6,912 bases of DNA, taken from assembly GCA_964510955.1 (NCBI GenBank), contig CAZEDW010000074.1, positions 1 through 6,912 of the forward strand, written 5' to 3'. This DNA comes from JAFLCM01 sp964510955 (GTDB taxonomy: Bacteria > Planctomycetota > Phycisphaerae > Phycisphaerales > UBA1924). The translations under genes were made by a program, and so were the position numbers. A model generated the notes under the pieces. That model did not search any database and had not been told where the DNA came from. It worked only from the letters and a program-made list of their open reading frames with translations. Of this stretch, positions 1 through 6,569 are shown piece after piece; positions within the stretch are counted from its first letter, which is position 1, and each line of letters begins with the position of its first letter.

Positions 1-2238
1 CTCCTCCGATTGTGCGAGGACCCGCAACATGCGCGGTGGCCGCTAGTTGACCCTGTTCACCTTTCCGAGGATGACTGGCAGTCACTCACGGATCGCACGC
101 GCAGCGGCACCGACGAGCAGCGGTCCTTTGTGCGAAAGGCGCTCGGTAGCCCCGACTTCGCCTTTCTCGAAGGGCCACCAGGCTCCGGTAAGACCACTGC
201 AATTTGCGAGATCGTCCAGCAGCTCGTCGAGAAGGGGAAGCGTGTGCTGCTCTGCGCCTCCACCCATGTCGCCATAGACAACGTGCTGGAACGGTTGTTG
301 GAATCCATGTCGCCGATTGACGCAGTGCGCATCGGCAAGCTCGACAAGGTAGACGACAGGGTGCAGGCCACTCAGCTCGACGAGCGTGTGAACGCGCTTG
401 TCGACGCGTGGCGGCAGCAACCGGCGATGGACAAGTATGGGGACGCCGAGTTGGCGGAGATGGCCGAACGCACCATCATCATGGCTGCCAACCTCACCTG
501 TGGCACAACGATGGGTATCGTGAACCACCCGCTCTTTCGTGGCCGCGATGAGGACATGCAGGTGTGGGAGCGCCCAATCACCACGATGCCCCACTGGGAT
601 GTGCTCATCGTGGATGAGGCAAGCAAGACGCTCATCCAGGAGTTCATGGTTCCCGCATTGATGGCCAAGCGGTGGATTGTCGTAGGCGACGTTCGTCAGC
701 TCCCGCCCTTCGCCGACCGCGCTGACATCGTCGCGAACCTCCGCGACCTTGTGGATGAGAACGACAGCCCCATTTTCCCAGCCGATCATCAACGAGCATG
801 TCTCTTACTCTTTCGACTCCTTCAGCGCCGGCTCCGCCAGCCAGGAATGCGATGGCTGCTCGTCGAGCGACCCGGCGTGCTGGAGTGGATCGCACGCGAA
901 CTCGAAGCCGATCCTGTGCCCGACCTGTCCGTGGTTCGTGTGGTCAAGGGTGGTCCGTCGAGCGGGCCGGTCGATGTTGTGACCGTCGCCCAGATCCGCG
1001 CGGGCAAGGCCGAGGCTTTGCGGCTTGCGGCCGCGGATTGGGTGTTGGTTGGTGACGACCTCATCGGCGAGGTGGCCGACCTGCTACCAGCCAACCTGCT
1101 TGTCGCGGAGCAGCTCTCCGGCACGTCCGGCCCCCTCGCCGAGGGCAGTGTGCTGCTGATGCGGCAGGCGTGGTGGCTCCAGAGAGCGGGCGCGCTTGAG
1201 AGGCCGTATCTGGAGCGGAAGTTTCGGCGCGAAGACGTGACGACCTTCACAGATTGCCAAGCGTGCGAGATGGACTGGCTCCGACGTAACGACCTAGCGC
1301 AGGAGATCGCGTGGCGACTCACACGCCTGCACGAGCTCAGGCACAGCCGCAACGAGCGGGAGCGCAATCGCCTACGCGATGACTTGGGCCGCCTTCAGCC
1401 GGTCGCGGTGGAGATTGAGGAACCCATCGCCGAGATCGAAGACATCGGGCTGCCGAGCATCCTGGAGGTCTTACAGGAGGGCATCGGCGTAGAGAGGGCG
1501 ACACGGCGCAGTTCGCTCACCGCTGGCTTGAAGGCAACCCGACCGATGGACTTCTCCGCTCGCTTCGAGAGCTTGAGCTACCAGCACCGGATGCACGACG
1601 ATATCGCAGCGTTCTCCCGCGAGATCATCTACGGGGGTGATGCCCTCCGCAATGCGAACACTATTCAGATTCGTGACGCAAAGCTTGGCTGGGACTTCGG
1701 CCAGTTCCGGGCACGTCGCGTATGGGCGCAGGTCGATGGTCGTGAGCAGGGCGGCGTGAACGTCGACGAGATCAAGGCGATGGCCGCGGTGCTTCGCGAC
1801 TTTATCGCTTGGGCAAGGAAGAAGGGGCCACCCACGCGGGAATTGCCAACCTTGTGGGAGGTGGCATGTCTGTGCTTCTACGTGAAGCAGGAGCGTGCGA
1901 TCTCGGACATGCTCCGGGAGGTCACCCAGGACGACCGCACGACACGTTTCTTGGTTCGTGATGCCCCAGTCGAAATCGTTTGTGGCACCGTAGATCGCTT
2001 CCAGGGACGGGAAGCCGATCTTGTGATGCTCTCAATGCGGAACACGAAGCGGGCGGGATTCCTCGATAGCCCAAACCGCTTGAATGTTGGTGTGACGCGT
2101 GCGCGGCAGCAGCTGGTGGTCGTGGGGAATCATGGCTATTTTCAACAGTGCGGCGTGTCAGAGCTTGAGGAGCTCGCGAGTCGAACTCCTCTAGCAGACG
2201 AACACGAAGTTCGACGGTGGAGGCGTGGCAATCGATGA
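1..2238 (+). CDS. SF1 UPF1/DNA2-like helicase (AAA_11/AAA_12 type), 5' partial
   Basis: ATP-dependent DNA or RNA helicase of superfamily 1, UPF1/DNA2-like (COG1112-type). The reading frame is open to base 1, so the gene begins upstream; the TTG at 10 is only the first possible start in view. Counting from that TTG, the motifs run in family order: Walker A GPPGSGKT at 55-62; motif Ia (CASTHVAIDN) near 82-91; Walker B VDEAS at 201-205; motif III VVGDVRQLPP at 224-233; motif IV YQHRMHDDI at 524-532; motif V VDRFQGREADLV at 661-672; motif VI NVGVTRARQQL at 692-702 with both arginine-finger-type Arg residues. ATP-binding residues are intact, so it should be an active NTPase. About 290 residues separate motifs III and IV. 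This is a long insertion with an alpha-helical, Arg/Glu-rich end (about 425-470) and a single CxxC (416-419), perhaps specific to this system. The stop overlaps the next start as ATGA. Helicase identity is firm; the substrate is unknown. Confidence 0.93.
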   Translation, partial: LLRLCEDPQHARWPLVDPVHLSEDDWQSLTDRTRSGTDEQRSFVRKALGSPDFAFLEGPPGSGKTTAICEIVQQLVEKGKRVLLCASTHVAIDNVLERLLESMSPIDAVRIGKLDKVDDRVQATQLDERVNALVDAWRQQPAMDKYGDAELAEMAERTIIMAANLTCGTTMGIVNHPLFRGRDEDMQVWERPITTMPHWDVLIVDEASKTLIQEFMVPALMAKRWIVVGDVRQLPPFADRADIVANLRDLVDENDSPIFPADHQRACLLLFRLLQRRLRQPGMRWLLVERPGVLEWIARELEADPVPDLSVVRVVKGGPSSGPVDVVTVAQIRAGKAEALRLAAADWVLVGDDLIGEVADLLPANLLVAEQLSGTSGPLAEGSVLLMRQAWWLQRAGALERPYLERKFRREDVTTFTDCQACEMDWLRRNDLAQEIAWRLTRLHELRHSRNERERNRLRDDLGRLQPVAVEIEEPIAEIEDIGLPSILEVLQEGIGVERATRRSSLTAGLKATRPMDFSARFESLSYQHRMHDDIAAFSREIIYGGDALRNANTIQIRDAKLGWDFGQFRARRVWAQVDGREQGGVNVDEIKAMAAVLRDFIAWARKKGPPTRELPTLWEVACLCFYVKQERAISDMLREVTQDDRTTRFLVRDAPVEIVCGTVDRFQGREADLVMLSMRNTKRAGFLDSPNRLNVGVTRARQQLVVVGNHGYFQQCGVSELEELASRTPLADEHEVRRWRRGNR
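2219..2223 (+). promoter_or_regulatory. Ribosome binding site GGAGG deciding the start of gene 2
   Basis: GGAGG lies 11 bases before the ATG at 2235 and inside the 3' end of the helicase gene. It falls within the alternative GTG start at 2217, which therefore cannot use it. This supports ATG 2235, whose ATGA overlaps the helicase stop. Confidence 0.65.
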
Positions 2239-3908
2239 GATGTGTTCTGACAACCGATATCCCGGTGAGCCGTGTTGCGGCGTTTGCTGAAATGGCCTGG
2301 ATGGTACGTCGGCCGGAGCTCGGCTTACTGTGCCGAACGGCGCGGGAGCACGGCAACCGCATCACTACTGCCGTCGTGCAGTCCGCTTTGCCAGGTCTGC
2401 CGGACGCGGGCGCGAACAACGTGATCGCATGGTGCAAGGTGCTCGGTCTCTGCGACGCACGCGGTGGACTGATGGCGCTGGGTGAGGACGTGGCCGACTC
2501 CGACGAGGCACCAGAACCTGAGCAGGGTGTCTATGGCATGTGGCTCGCCGAGCACCCCGTCCTCGGTCGGCGAGTGCTGGCAGTGGAGCGACTGGCGTCA
2601 AACCGTGACCATCGTTTCGAGTCCATTGAGCCGCTCATGGTTGATCCAGATCGCGGCAAGGTGTTCCGCTCGGTGCTCAATGGCAAGGAGCGGTTCATGG
2701 TCCGCGACCTGCCAACGAACCACGGGCAGCCCGGCGGACTGGTGGGAGACACACGCGCCACGTGCAGGCTTCGCTGGACACTCGACTTCGACCAGGCGCG
2801 GGACCAGTGGCAGCTCGACGGCGTGATAGAGGCTCCACAAGGAAACGGCAAGCACGCCATGCGGCCCATGCAACACGAGCCTGAGTCGGATGGCCTCGAC
2901 CTCTGGAACCTCGCCTCGACGTGGGCCACTGGACCGCTTTCCTCCGTGGGGCGATGGCAAGCGGGTGAGCGACGTCTGGCCGTCGCGTTCAACAGTCTTG
3001 CAGAAGCCGAACTCGACAGCTTCCGCAAGACCGTCACGCTCCGTCGAGTCGAGATCCCCGGTAAGGGCGCGTACGACAATGTGACCTTAGAGGACGTGCC
3101 TGTGGGTCCTGCCTCGGCGCAAGACGCACAGCGGTGGGCGATGGCTCGCCTCGAACGACACCTGTCTGTCAAGCCCGGCTACAGGAGCCGCGCAGAGGTC
3201 CGTGAGCAGTTTGCGCAGCTCACCGAGGACACGGCGTTGGAGGTGTTCGCGCCAACGCTCCCGTCGCACGACGACTTGCTGTTGCAGGCGAGCAAGGACC
3301 CTGAACGGTTCTGGTCGCTCGCTGCGCCCGTGGACTTGTCGCCCTTCCCGGCCGCGTCTGATGAGCTCGGTCCGCTCCGGATCGGATCTCCGGCTCCGAT
3401 TGCTGCAACGGAGGCCCCCGGCGTGGTCCGGGTCCCGTACCGAGGTGGCTGGTCGATGCGGAAGCTCATGGATCGACTCCTCTCCGGCGCCGTCCCTCAG
3501 CGTGTTCTGCTATGCGATCGTTACGTTCGCGGGGACGACAATCTCGACATGCTCAAGCTTCTTGTCGCGGGCCTACGAGCAGCGGCCCCCAACGTCGCGG
3601 TCGAAGTGTGGACCGGCGATGAGGAAGCCGACTTCAAGAAGATTCAGTCAATCACGAGTGCGTCCCCCCGCAGCTATCGCGAGGTGTTTGGTCGGAGCCT
3701 GCCTCATGACCGCTACCTGCTTGTGCTACCCAGCCAAGGGCACGGGTTTGGGTGGCACATGAGCAATAGCCCGCTCCACGCACGCGCCGACGTGAAAAGC
3801 GGTGGGCCGGACACGCCGCTGCGGTGGAAAGACCTCATGGCGACGCGTGTGAGCGCAGATGAGCTCGAGCCTGCGCTGCGGCAGTGGCTCGCTGGGGGGG
3901 GACGATGA
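2235..3908 (+). CDS. Uncharacterised protein with C-terminal PLD-like (MIT_C-like) domain
   Basis: A 557-residue soluble protein with no signal peptide or membrane segment visible. I do not recognise a named family for the full length. Residues about 40-92 look like a winged helix: helices, then a Gly-Leu turn and an ALGEDVA ending typical of such folds. Residues about 97-125 (VYGMWLAEHPVLGRRVLAVER) start a middle domain of unknown fold. Residues about 420-520 resemble the phospholipase D superfamily, closest to the MIT_C type: RVLLCDRYVRG at 423-433, a beta-alpha-beta run ending VAVEVWTGDE at 454-463, then HDRYLLV at 491-497 and GWHMSNSP at 506-513. The usual HxK lysine is Arg here (H491-D-R493), as in MIT_C-like domains, so nuclease or lipase activity is uncertain. 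The start ATG 2235 was chosen for the ATGA overlap and the GGAGG; GTG 2217 would add six residues. Its position between a helicase and another PLD-like protein suggests a nucleic-acid-acting effector or adaptor (inference). It ends in GGGR encoded by an 8-G run. Confidence 0.75.
   Translation: MRCVLTTDIPVSRVAAFAEMAWMVRRPELGLLCRTAREHGNRITTAVVQSALPGLPDAGANNVIAWCKVLGLCDARGGLMALGEDVADSDEAPEPEQGVYGMWLAEHPVLGRRVLAVERLASNRDHRFESIEPLMVDPDRGKVFRSVLNGKERFMVRDLPTNHGQPGGLVGDTRATCRLRWTLDFDQARDQWQLDGVIEAPQGNGKHAMRPMQHEPESDGLDLWNLASTWATGPLSSVGRWQAGERRLAVAFNSLAEAELDSFRKTVTLRRVEIPGKGAYDNVTLEDVPVGPASAQDAQRWAMARLERHLSVKPGYRSRAEVREQFAQLTEDTALEVFAPTLPSHDDLLLQASKDPERFWSLAAPVDLSPFPAASDELGPLRIGSPAPIAATEAPGVVRVPYRGGWSMRKLMDRLLSGAVPQRVLLCDRYVRGDDNLDMLKLLVAGLRAAAPNVAVEVWTGDEEADFKKIQSITSASPRSYREVFGRSLPHDRYLLVLPSQGHGFGWHMSNSPLHARADVKSGGPDTPLRWKDLMATRVSADELEPALRQWLAGGGR
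3894..3901 (+). other. Run of eight G at the gene 2/gene 3 junction
   Basis: Eight consecutive G encode the last glycines of gene 2 and sit 3 to 6 bases before the two tandem ATGs (3905, 3908) of gene 3. The simplest role is a G-rich ribosome binding site for gene 3. In the gene 2 frame the tract also makes the heptamer G GGG GGA (3896-3902), which fits the X XXY YYZ pattern for -1 frameshifting. A -1 slip there, or a ninth G, leads straight into the gene 3 frame with no stop between. Confidence 0.6.
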
Positions 3909-5884
3909 TGCAGGGTCCCATCCAACGCATGTTGTGCAACCGCGTCTTGTCGCGTGCCGACGAGCGCCTACCTACGGCATGGATCGGTGAGGCCACTCAT
4001 CAGCCGACGTGGACGGACGGTATGTGGCTGACACGGACACCAGGGCGCCTGGCTCCCGCGGTCAGCGCCCCGCTCCTTGTGCTTCTCGGGGATGGCGGCG
4101 ACGACGCTCGTGCCGCGCTGCTCGCCCACGCAAGTTCTGGTGCGCGCGTGTACGTGCTTGTCGGGCCGGGATGGGGCAAGGACCAGGCTGACAACCAGTT
4201 GCTTCACGCCCCTCGCGTGTTGATCCGGCGACTGCCCGAGGTACCCGTTTCGGCCGTCCACTGTGGGACTGAAGCGAGGCTTTGGGTCGGTGGCGGGTTC
4301 ATTCTCCGTCTCGACACGACGCAGACTGAGGCCTTTCGACAGACGTTTCTACGCCTGTTCTGGCACGAGGCCACCGAGGAGGCGTGGTCCGGGGGCCGCC
4401 AGTTTGCATGGCGTCCGGCTCGCGAGCGGCCGTTCGACGTGCCTGAGGTGCCTGCGTCCTCATCGGTAAGGTGGGAGCCCGCCGACGCCCGCCTGACAGG
4501 GGGCTCGCGTGGCTCGATGATGCACGTCAACGCTGGTCTACCGCCAGAAACAGCTCCGCGACGGCTCTGGTTTCCTGCTGGCCCGAACCAACACGAGGGG
4601 CTCGCCAAGCTCGTCGAGGCGGGGGTCGAAGTGCTATGGGCCGACCGAGGGTTGCCTGACCTGCAGGTGAACGGTGGTGCTGGCGAGGTGCTCTTCCCCG
4701 GAACGCGAGGACGATTACGGCTGCGCCTTACGGCCATCCAGGCCCACGATGTAGCAGCTTTGCTGGAGGCCCCGCCTGCGTGGCGGTTTCACATCAACGT
4801 GCGATTGGGCGAAGCGCACCATCGCTCAGCACGATTCTGGTTGCCAAGCGAGACAACAGCACGCGGACTGGAGGCTGAGCAACTCATCAAGTTGCCGGAA
4901 GTTCATGCCACCTCACTGCGCGAGGTGCCATCGACCTCGCCTGCGTCCCTGCCGGCCGCGCAGCCTCTCGCGCTCGCCGTTCGACACGAATGGACCGTCG
5001 TACCTCCCCGTGTACCGGCTGCAGCGGAGGAAGACCCTCTGGTCAGTCGCTGGCGGAAGCTCGACGAGGACTGGATCGCTCGCCTCGCGCGGGTCCGCGA
5101 TGCGCTGATCGCCGCCGAAGGTGATCGGGGGAGGATCGGTCGCGGTTTCTCTCGTCTCGTGAGCGCGATGCTTGGCTTTGAACGCACTCATGGTGGGCTC
5201 CTCGCCCGTGTTGGCGAGCTGGAGACTCAGCGTCCTTCGGTGGCTGGCCCCTCGGGCACATCGGCTCTGCTGACCCAGCTCGGTGAGATCGAAGATGCGG
5301 CACGCAAACTCCAGGCAGATCTGGAAGATGCCGAGCGCAAGGCCCGTGATGAAGAGGAGCGTGAGAAGCAGCACGCCGCGTGGCGCAGCCGCGTCGATGC
5401 GGCGAACCGCGACCTGCCCGACCGACGCACGGCGTTGACCACGGCCGAAAGCCGACACGCCACCATCGCGGGGGAACTCGGGGGCATCGAGGAGTCTCTG
5501 AAATCCGCGAACAAAGAAGCGAGGAAGGACCTCGCCGCCAGTCAGCGCAAGCTGTCCGACGACCTCCAACGCTCACTCAAAGAACTCAACAGGCTTCGCG
5601 GGGAGATCAAGACCCTCGAGCAGCAAGCGGACGAGAAGTTCGAGTTTCGACCGCCGCTGGTCCCCAAGAACCGCTCGTCGCAGTCCGGAGGGCGTTTCGT
5701 CCCATCGGCATCTAGCACACCTCCGGCCGCCCAAGTGCCCGACCAGCCGCTACCCGAGGTAGGCTCATTGCGAGTGCACAAGGGCCAAAGATACCTCGTC
5801 ATCCAGACATGGGAGCAGTTGACGACTGGTGAGTCGATCGCATCTCGCTTGTCCGCAAAGCTTGTCGCACCGGAGAACGCATGA
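3905..5884 (+). CDS. Uncharacterised protein: two degenerate PLD-like lobes, coiled coil, C-terminal module
   Basis: A 659-residue protein with no signal peptide or membrane span. I do not recognise a named family. Lobe A (about 55-165) runs from LLVLLGDGGDDARAALLAHA through a second strand RVYVLVG to VHCGTEARLWVGG and an FRQTFLRLFWHEATEEAW helix. Lobe B (about 220-330) repeats the pattern: LWFPAGPNQHEGLAKLVEAG, VEVLWADRG, QVNGGAGEVLF, and a helix with Gln at the same place. Each lobe ends in an EVP-Ser/Thr-rich linker. The layout resembles a two-lobed PLD fold without the HKD catalytic residues (inference, low certainty). About residues 385-580 are helical, with a highly charged coiled coil from about 457 to 578 (Glu/Lys/Arg/Gln heptads). 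A Pro/Ser linker (about 583-618) leads to a compact C-terminal piece containing RYLVIQTWEQL. The start overlaps the gene 2 stop as ATGA; ATG 3908 is an equal alternative and GTG 3884 is less likely. It may be a scaffold or sensor that works with the helicase. Confidence 0.7.
   Translation: MMQGPIQRMLCNRVLSRADERLPTAWIGEATHQPTWTDGMWLTRTPGRLAPAVSAPLLVLLGDGGDDARAALLAHASSGARVYVLVGPGWGKDQADNQLLHAPRVLIRRLPEVPVSAVHCGTEARLWVGGGFILRLDTTQTEAFRQTFLRLFWHEATEEAWSGGRQFAWRPARERPFDVPEVPASSSVRWEPADARLTGGSRGSMMHVNAGLPPETAPRRLWFPAGPNQHEGLAKLVEAGVEVLWADRGLPDLQVNGGAGEVLFPGTRGRLRLRLTAIQAHDVAALLEAPPAWRFHINVRLGEAHHRSARFWLPSETTARGLEAEQLIKLPEVHATSLREVPSTSPASLPAAQPLALAVRHEWTVVPPRVPAAAEEDPLVSRWRKLDEDWIARLARVRDALIAAEGDRGRIGRGFSRLVSAMLGFERTHGGLLARVGELETQRPSVAGPSGTSALLTQLGEIEDAARKLQADLEDAERKARDEEEREKQHAAWRSRVDAANRDLPDRRTALTTAESRHATIAGELGGIEESLKSANKEARKDLAASQRKLSDDLQRSLKELNRLRGEIKTLEQQADEKFEFRPPLVPKNRSSQSGGRFVPSASSTPPAAQVPDQPLPEVGSLRVHKGQRYLVIQTWEQLTTGESIASRLSAKLVAPENA
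5273..5638 (+). other. Coiled-coil coding segment within gene 3
   Basis: About 120 codons with almost continuous Glu, Lys, Arg, Asp, Gln, Ala and Leu and no Pro except one break (DLPDRR). Examples are DAARKLQADLEDAERKARDE and KLSDDLQRSLKELNRLRG, with Leu/Ala/Ile spaced at heptad-like intervals. The Pro break splits it into two arms, compatible with a helical hairpin or a dimerising rod. It indicates oligomerisation or binding to a partner. Confidence 0.75.
5872..5876 (+). promoter_or_regulatory. Ribosome binding site GGAGA for the DUF2997-like gene
   Basis: GGAGA sits four bases before the ATG at 5881, inside the end of the preceding gene. It supports this short reading frame as a real, translated gene coupled to its neighbour. 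Confidence 0.55.
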
Positions 5885-6090
5885 AAGAACAGCGCATCAC
5901 CATTGAGATTGACCATGAAGGCCGAATCACCGCCGATGCCGTGGGGTTTTCTGGTGATGCGTGCCTGCGTGACCTTGAGCGACTTCTTGAGGGACTTGCT
6001 CCGGGCAAGGCGACCCTGGATCGTAAACCCGACTCCGGCCAAGCGACCGTCTCCACTACGCAAACTCAATCGCTGGGGAAGAAGCCATGA
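5881..6090 (+). CDS. Small DUF2997-like protein
   Basis: A 69-residue protein that looks like the DUF2997 family: a beta-hairpin start (QRITIEIDHEGRITADAVGF, 4-23) followed by the family signature G-x2-C, here GFSGDACLRDLERLLEGL at 22-39 with Cys28, and one amphipathic helix. The biochemical role of DUF2997 is unknown. Members typically lie directly before a DUF1257 gene, and that is the case here, which strengthens the call. The last 30 residues form a Thr/Ser/Gln/Lys-rich tail without clear structure, longer than the core domain needs. The start is fixed by the ATGA overlap with the preceding stop and a GGAGA site. The lone Cys next to a radical SAM/4Fe-4S gene in the same operon could matter, but one Cys alone cannot hold a cluster. 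Confidence 0.8.
   Translation: MKEQRITIEIDHEGRITADAVGFSGDACLRDLERLLEGLAPGKATLDRKPDSGQATVSTTQTQSLGKKP
6075..6081 (+). promoter_or_regulatory. Ribosome binding site GGGGAAG for the DUF1257-like gene
   Basis: Purine-rich GGGGAAG (continuing as AAG) ends five bases before the ATG at 6087. It supports that start over any internal one. Confidence 0.5.
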
Positions 6091-6569
6091 GTGCATACAT
6101 CACTCTTGCCACACCAATGGTCGACGAAGAGTGCCTCATCGAGGCGATCGTGGAACTGGGCTTTGACCGCTCAGCTCTGGTTTGCTCCGTCACCCCCATT
6201 GCGTTGCGAGGCTGGCAGCAAGGGCGTTCAGCTCACATCGTGCTTCCGAAGGAACGCACGGGTGATGCTTTCAACGACATCGGCTTCCTCAAGGGCCCCG
6301 CAGGATATGTCGCGGTCCTTAGTGACGATCACGCCGTTTATGGACGAACGTGGCTCGCAAAGGTCGGGGATCGCTACAAATCCTATTGGAATGCGAAGCA
6401 GGCGCGCCTTGCCGAAGCGGATCGGCTTCGAATCGAGGAGGAACGCAGGCGTCTCGTCGAGGCCCAGCGAGTGGCCGTCCACGAGCGCGCGAAGAAGTTG
6501 GGGTACGTGGTGAAAGAGGCTCGGGAGGGGGACAAGATCCGTCTTGTCTTGGTGAAGCGGAGCTATTGA
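6087..6569 (+). CDS. DUF1257 / Ycf35-like protein
   Basis: A 160-residue protein matching the DUF1257 (Ycf35) family by pattern. The start MSAYITLATPMVDEECLIEA is the usual opening in which a short strand precedes an (E/D)xxCL helix and an LGF turn (24-26). It is followed by a strand pair ending in HIVLP (50-54), the DIGF motif (64-67), a GYVAVLSDD strand (73-81) and a long charged helix (about 101-138). The C-terminal hairpin, LGYVVKEAREGDKIRLVLVK (138-157), is the family's typical end. Ycf35 is conserved in cyanobacteria and red-algal plastids; no reaction is assigned to it. The helix is richer in Arg/Glu and probably longer than in plastid Ycf35. The gene overlaps its DUF2997-like partner (ATGA) upstream and the radical SAM gene (TGATG) downstream. 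These families are usually met near a AAA+ ATPase, which is not in this window. The function is probably accessory to a larger complex (inference). Confidence 0.85.
   Translation: MSAYITLATPMVDEECLIEAIVELGFDRSALVCSVTPIALRGWQQGRSAHIVLPKERTGDAFNDIGFLKGPAGYVAVLSDDHAVYGRTWLAKVGDRYKSYWNAKQARLAEADRLRIEEERRRLVEAQRVAVHERAKKLGYVVKEAREGDKIRLVLVKRSY
6559..6562 (+). promoter_or_regulatory. Ribosome binding site GGAG for the radical SAM gene
   Basis: GGAG lies six bases before the ATG at 6569, inside the last codons of the DUF1257-like gene. It fixes the radical SAM start at the TGATG overlap. Confidence 0.6.

Noticed and set aside
10..12. TTG at 10 as the true helicase start
   Set aside because: The frame is open to base 1 and no Shine-Dalgarno can be assessed; the gene is more likely cut by the window edge.
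82..792. Long reverse-strand open frame of 236 codons opposite the helicase
   Set aside because: It lies wholly opposite conserved helicase motifs, including Walker A and B, and its translation shows no domain; long antisense frames are expected in GC-rich DNA.
2217..2234. GTG 2217 as the start of gene 2
   Set aside because: The GGAGG site lies inside this extension and the ATG at 2235 gives the ATGA overlap seen at the other junctions.
3884..3904. GTG 3884 as the start of gene 3
   Set aside because: It would add MARWGGT encoded by the G-run overlap; ATG 3905 or 3908 at the ATGA junction is more consistent with the other genes.
3941..3954. CGCG-loop-CGCG as a terminator or frameshift-stimulating hairpin
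   Set aside because: The stem is only four base pairs, has no U-tract, lies inside gene 3 and is about 40 bases past the G-run, too far to stimulate slippage.
4913..5569. Reverse-strand open frame of 218 codons opposite gene 3
   Set aside because: It is antisense to the coiled-coil region, has low-complexity composition and no recognisable motif or ribosome binding site.
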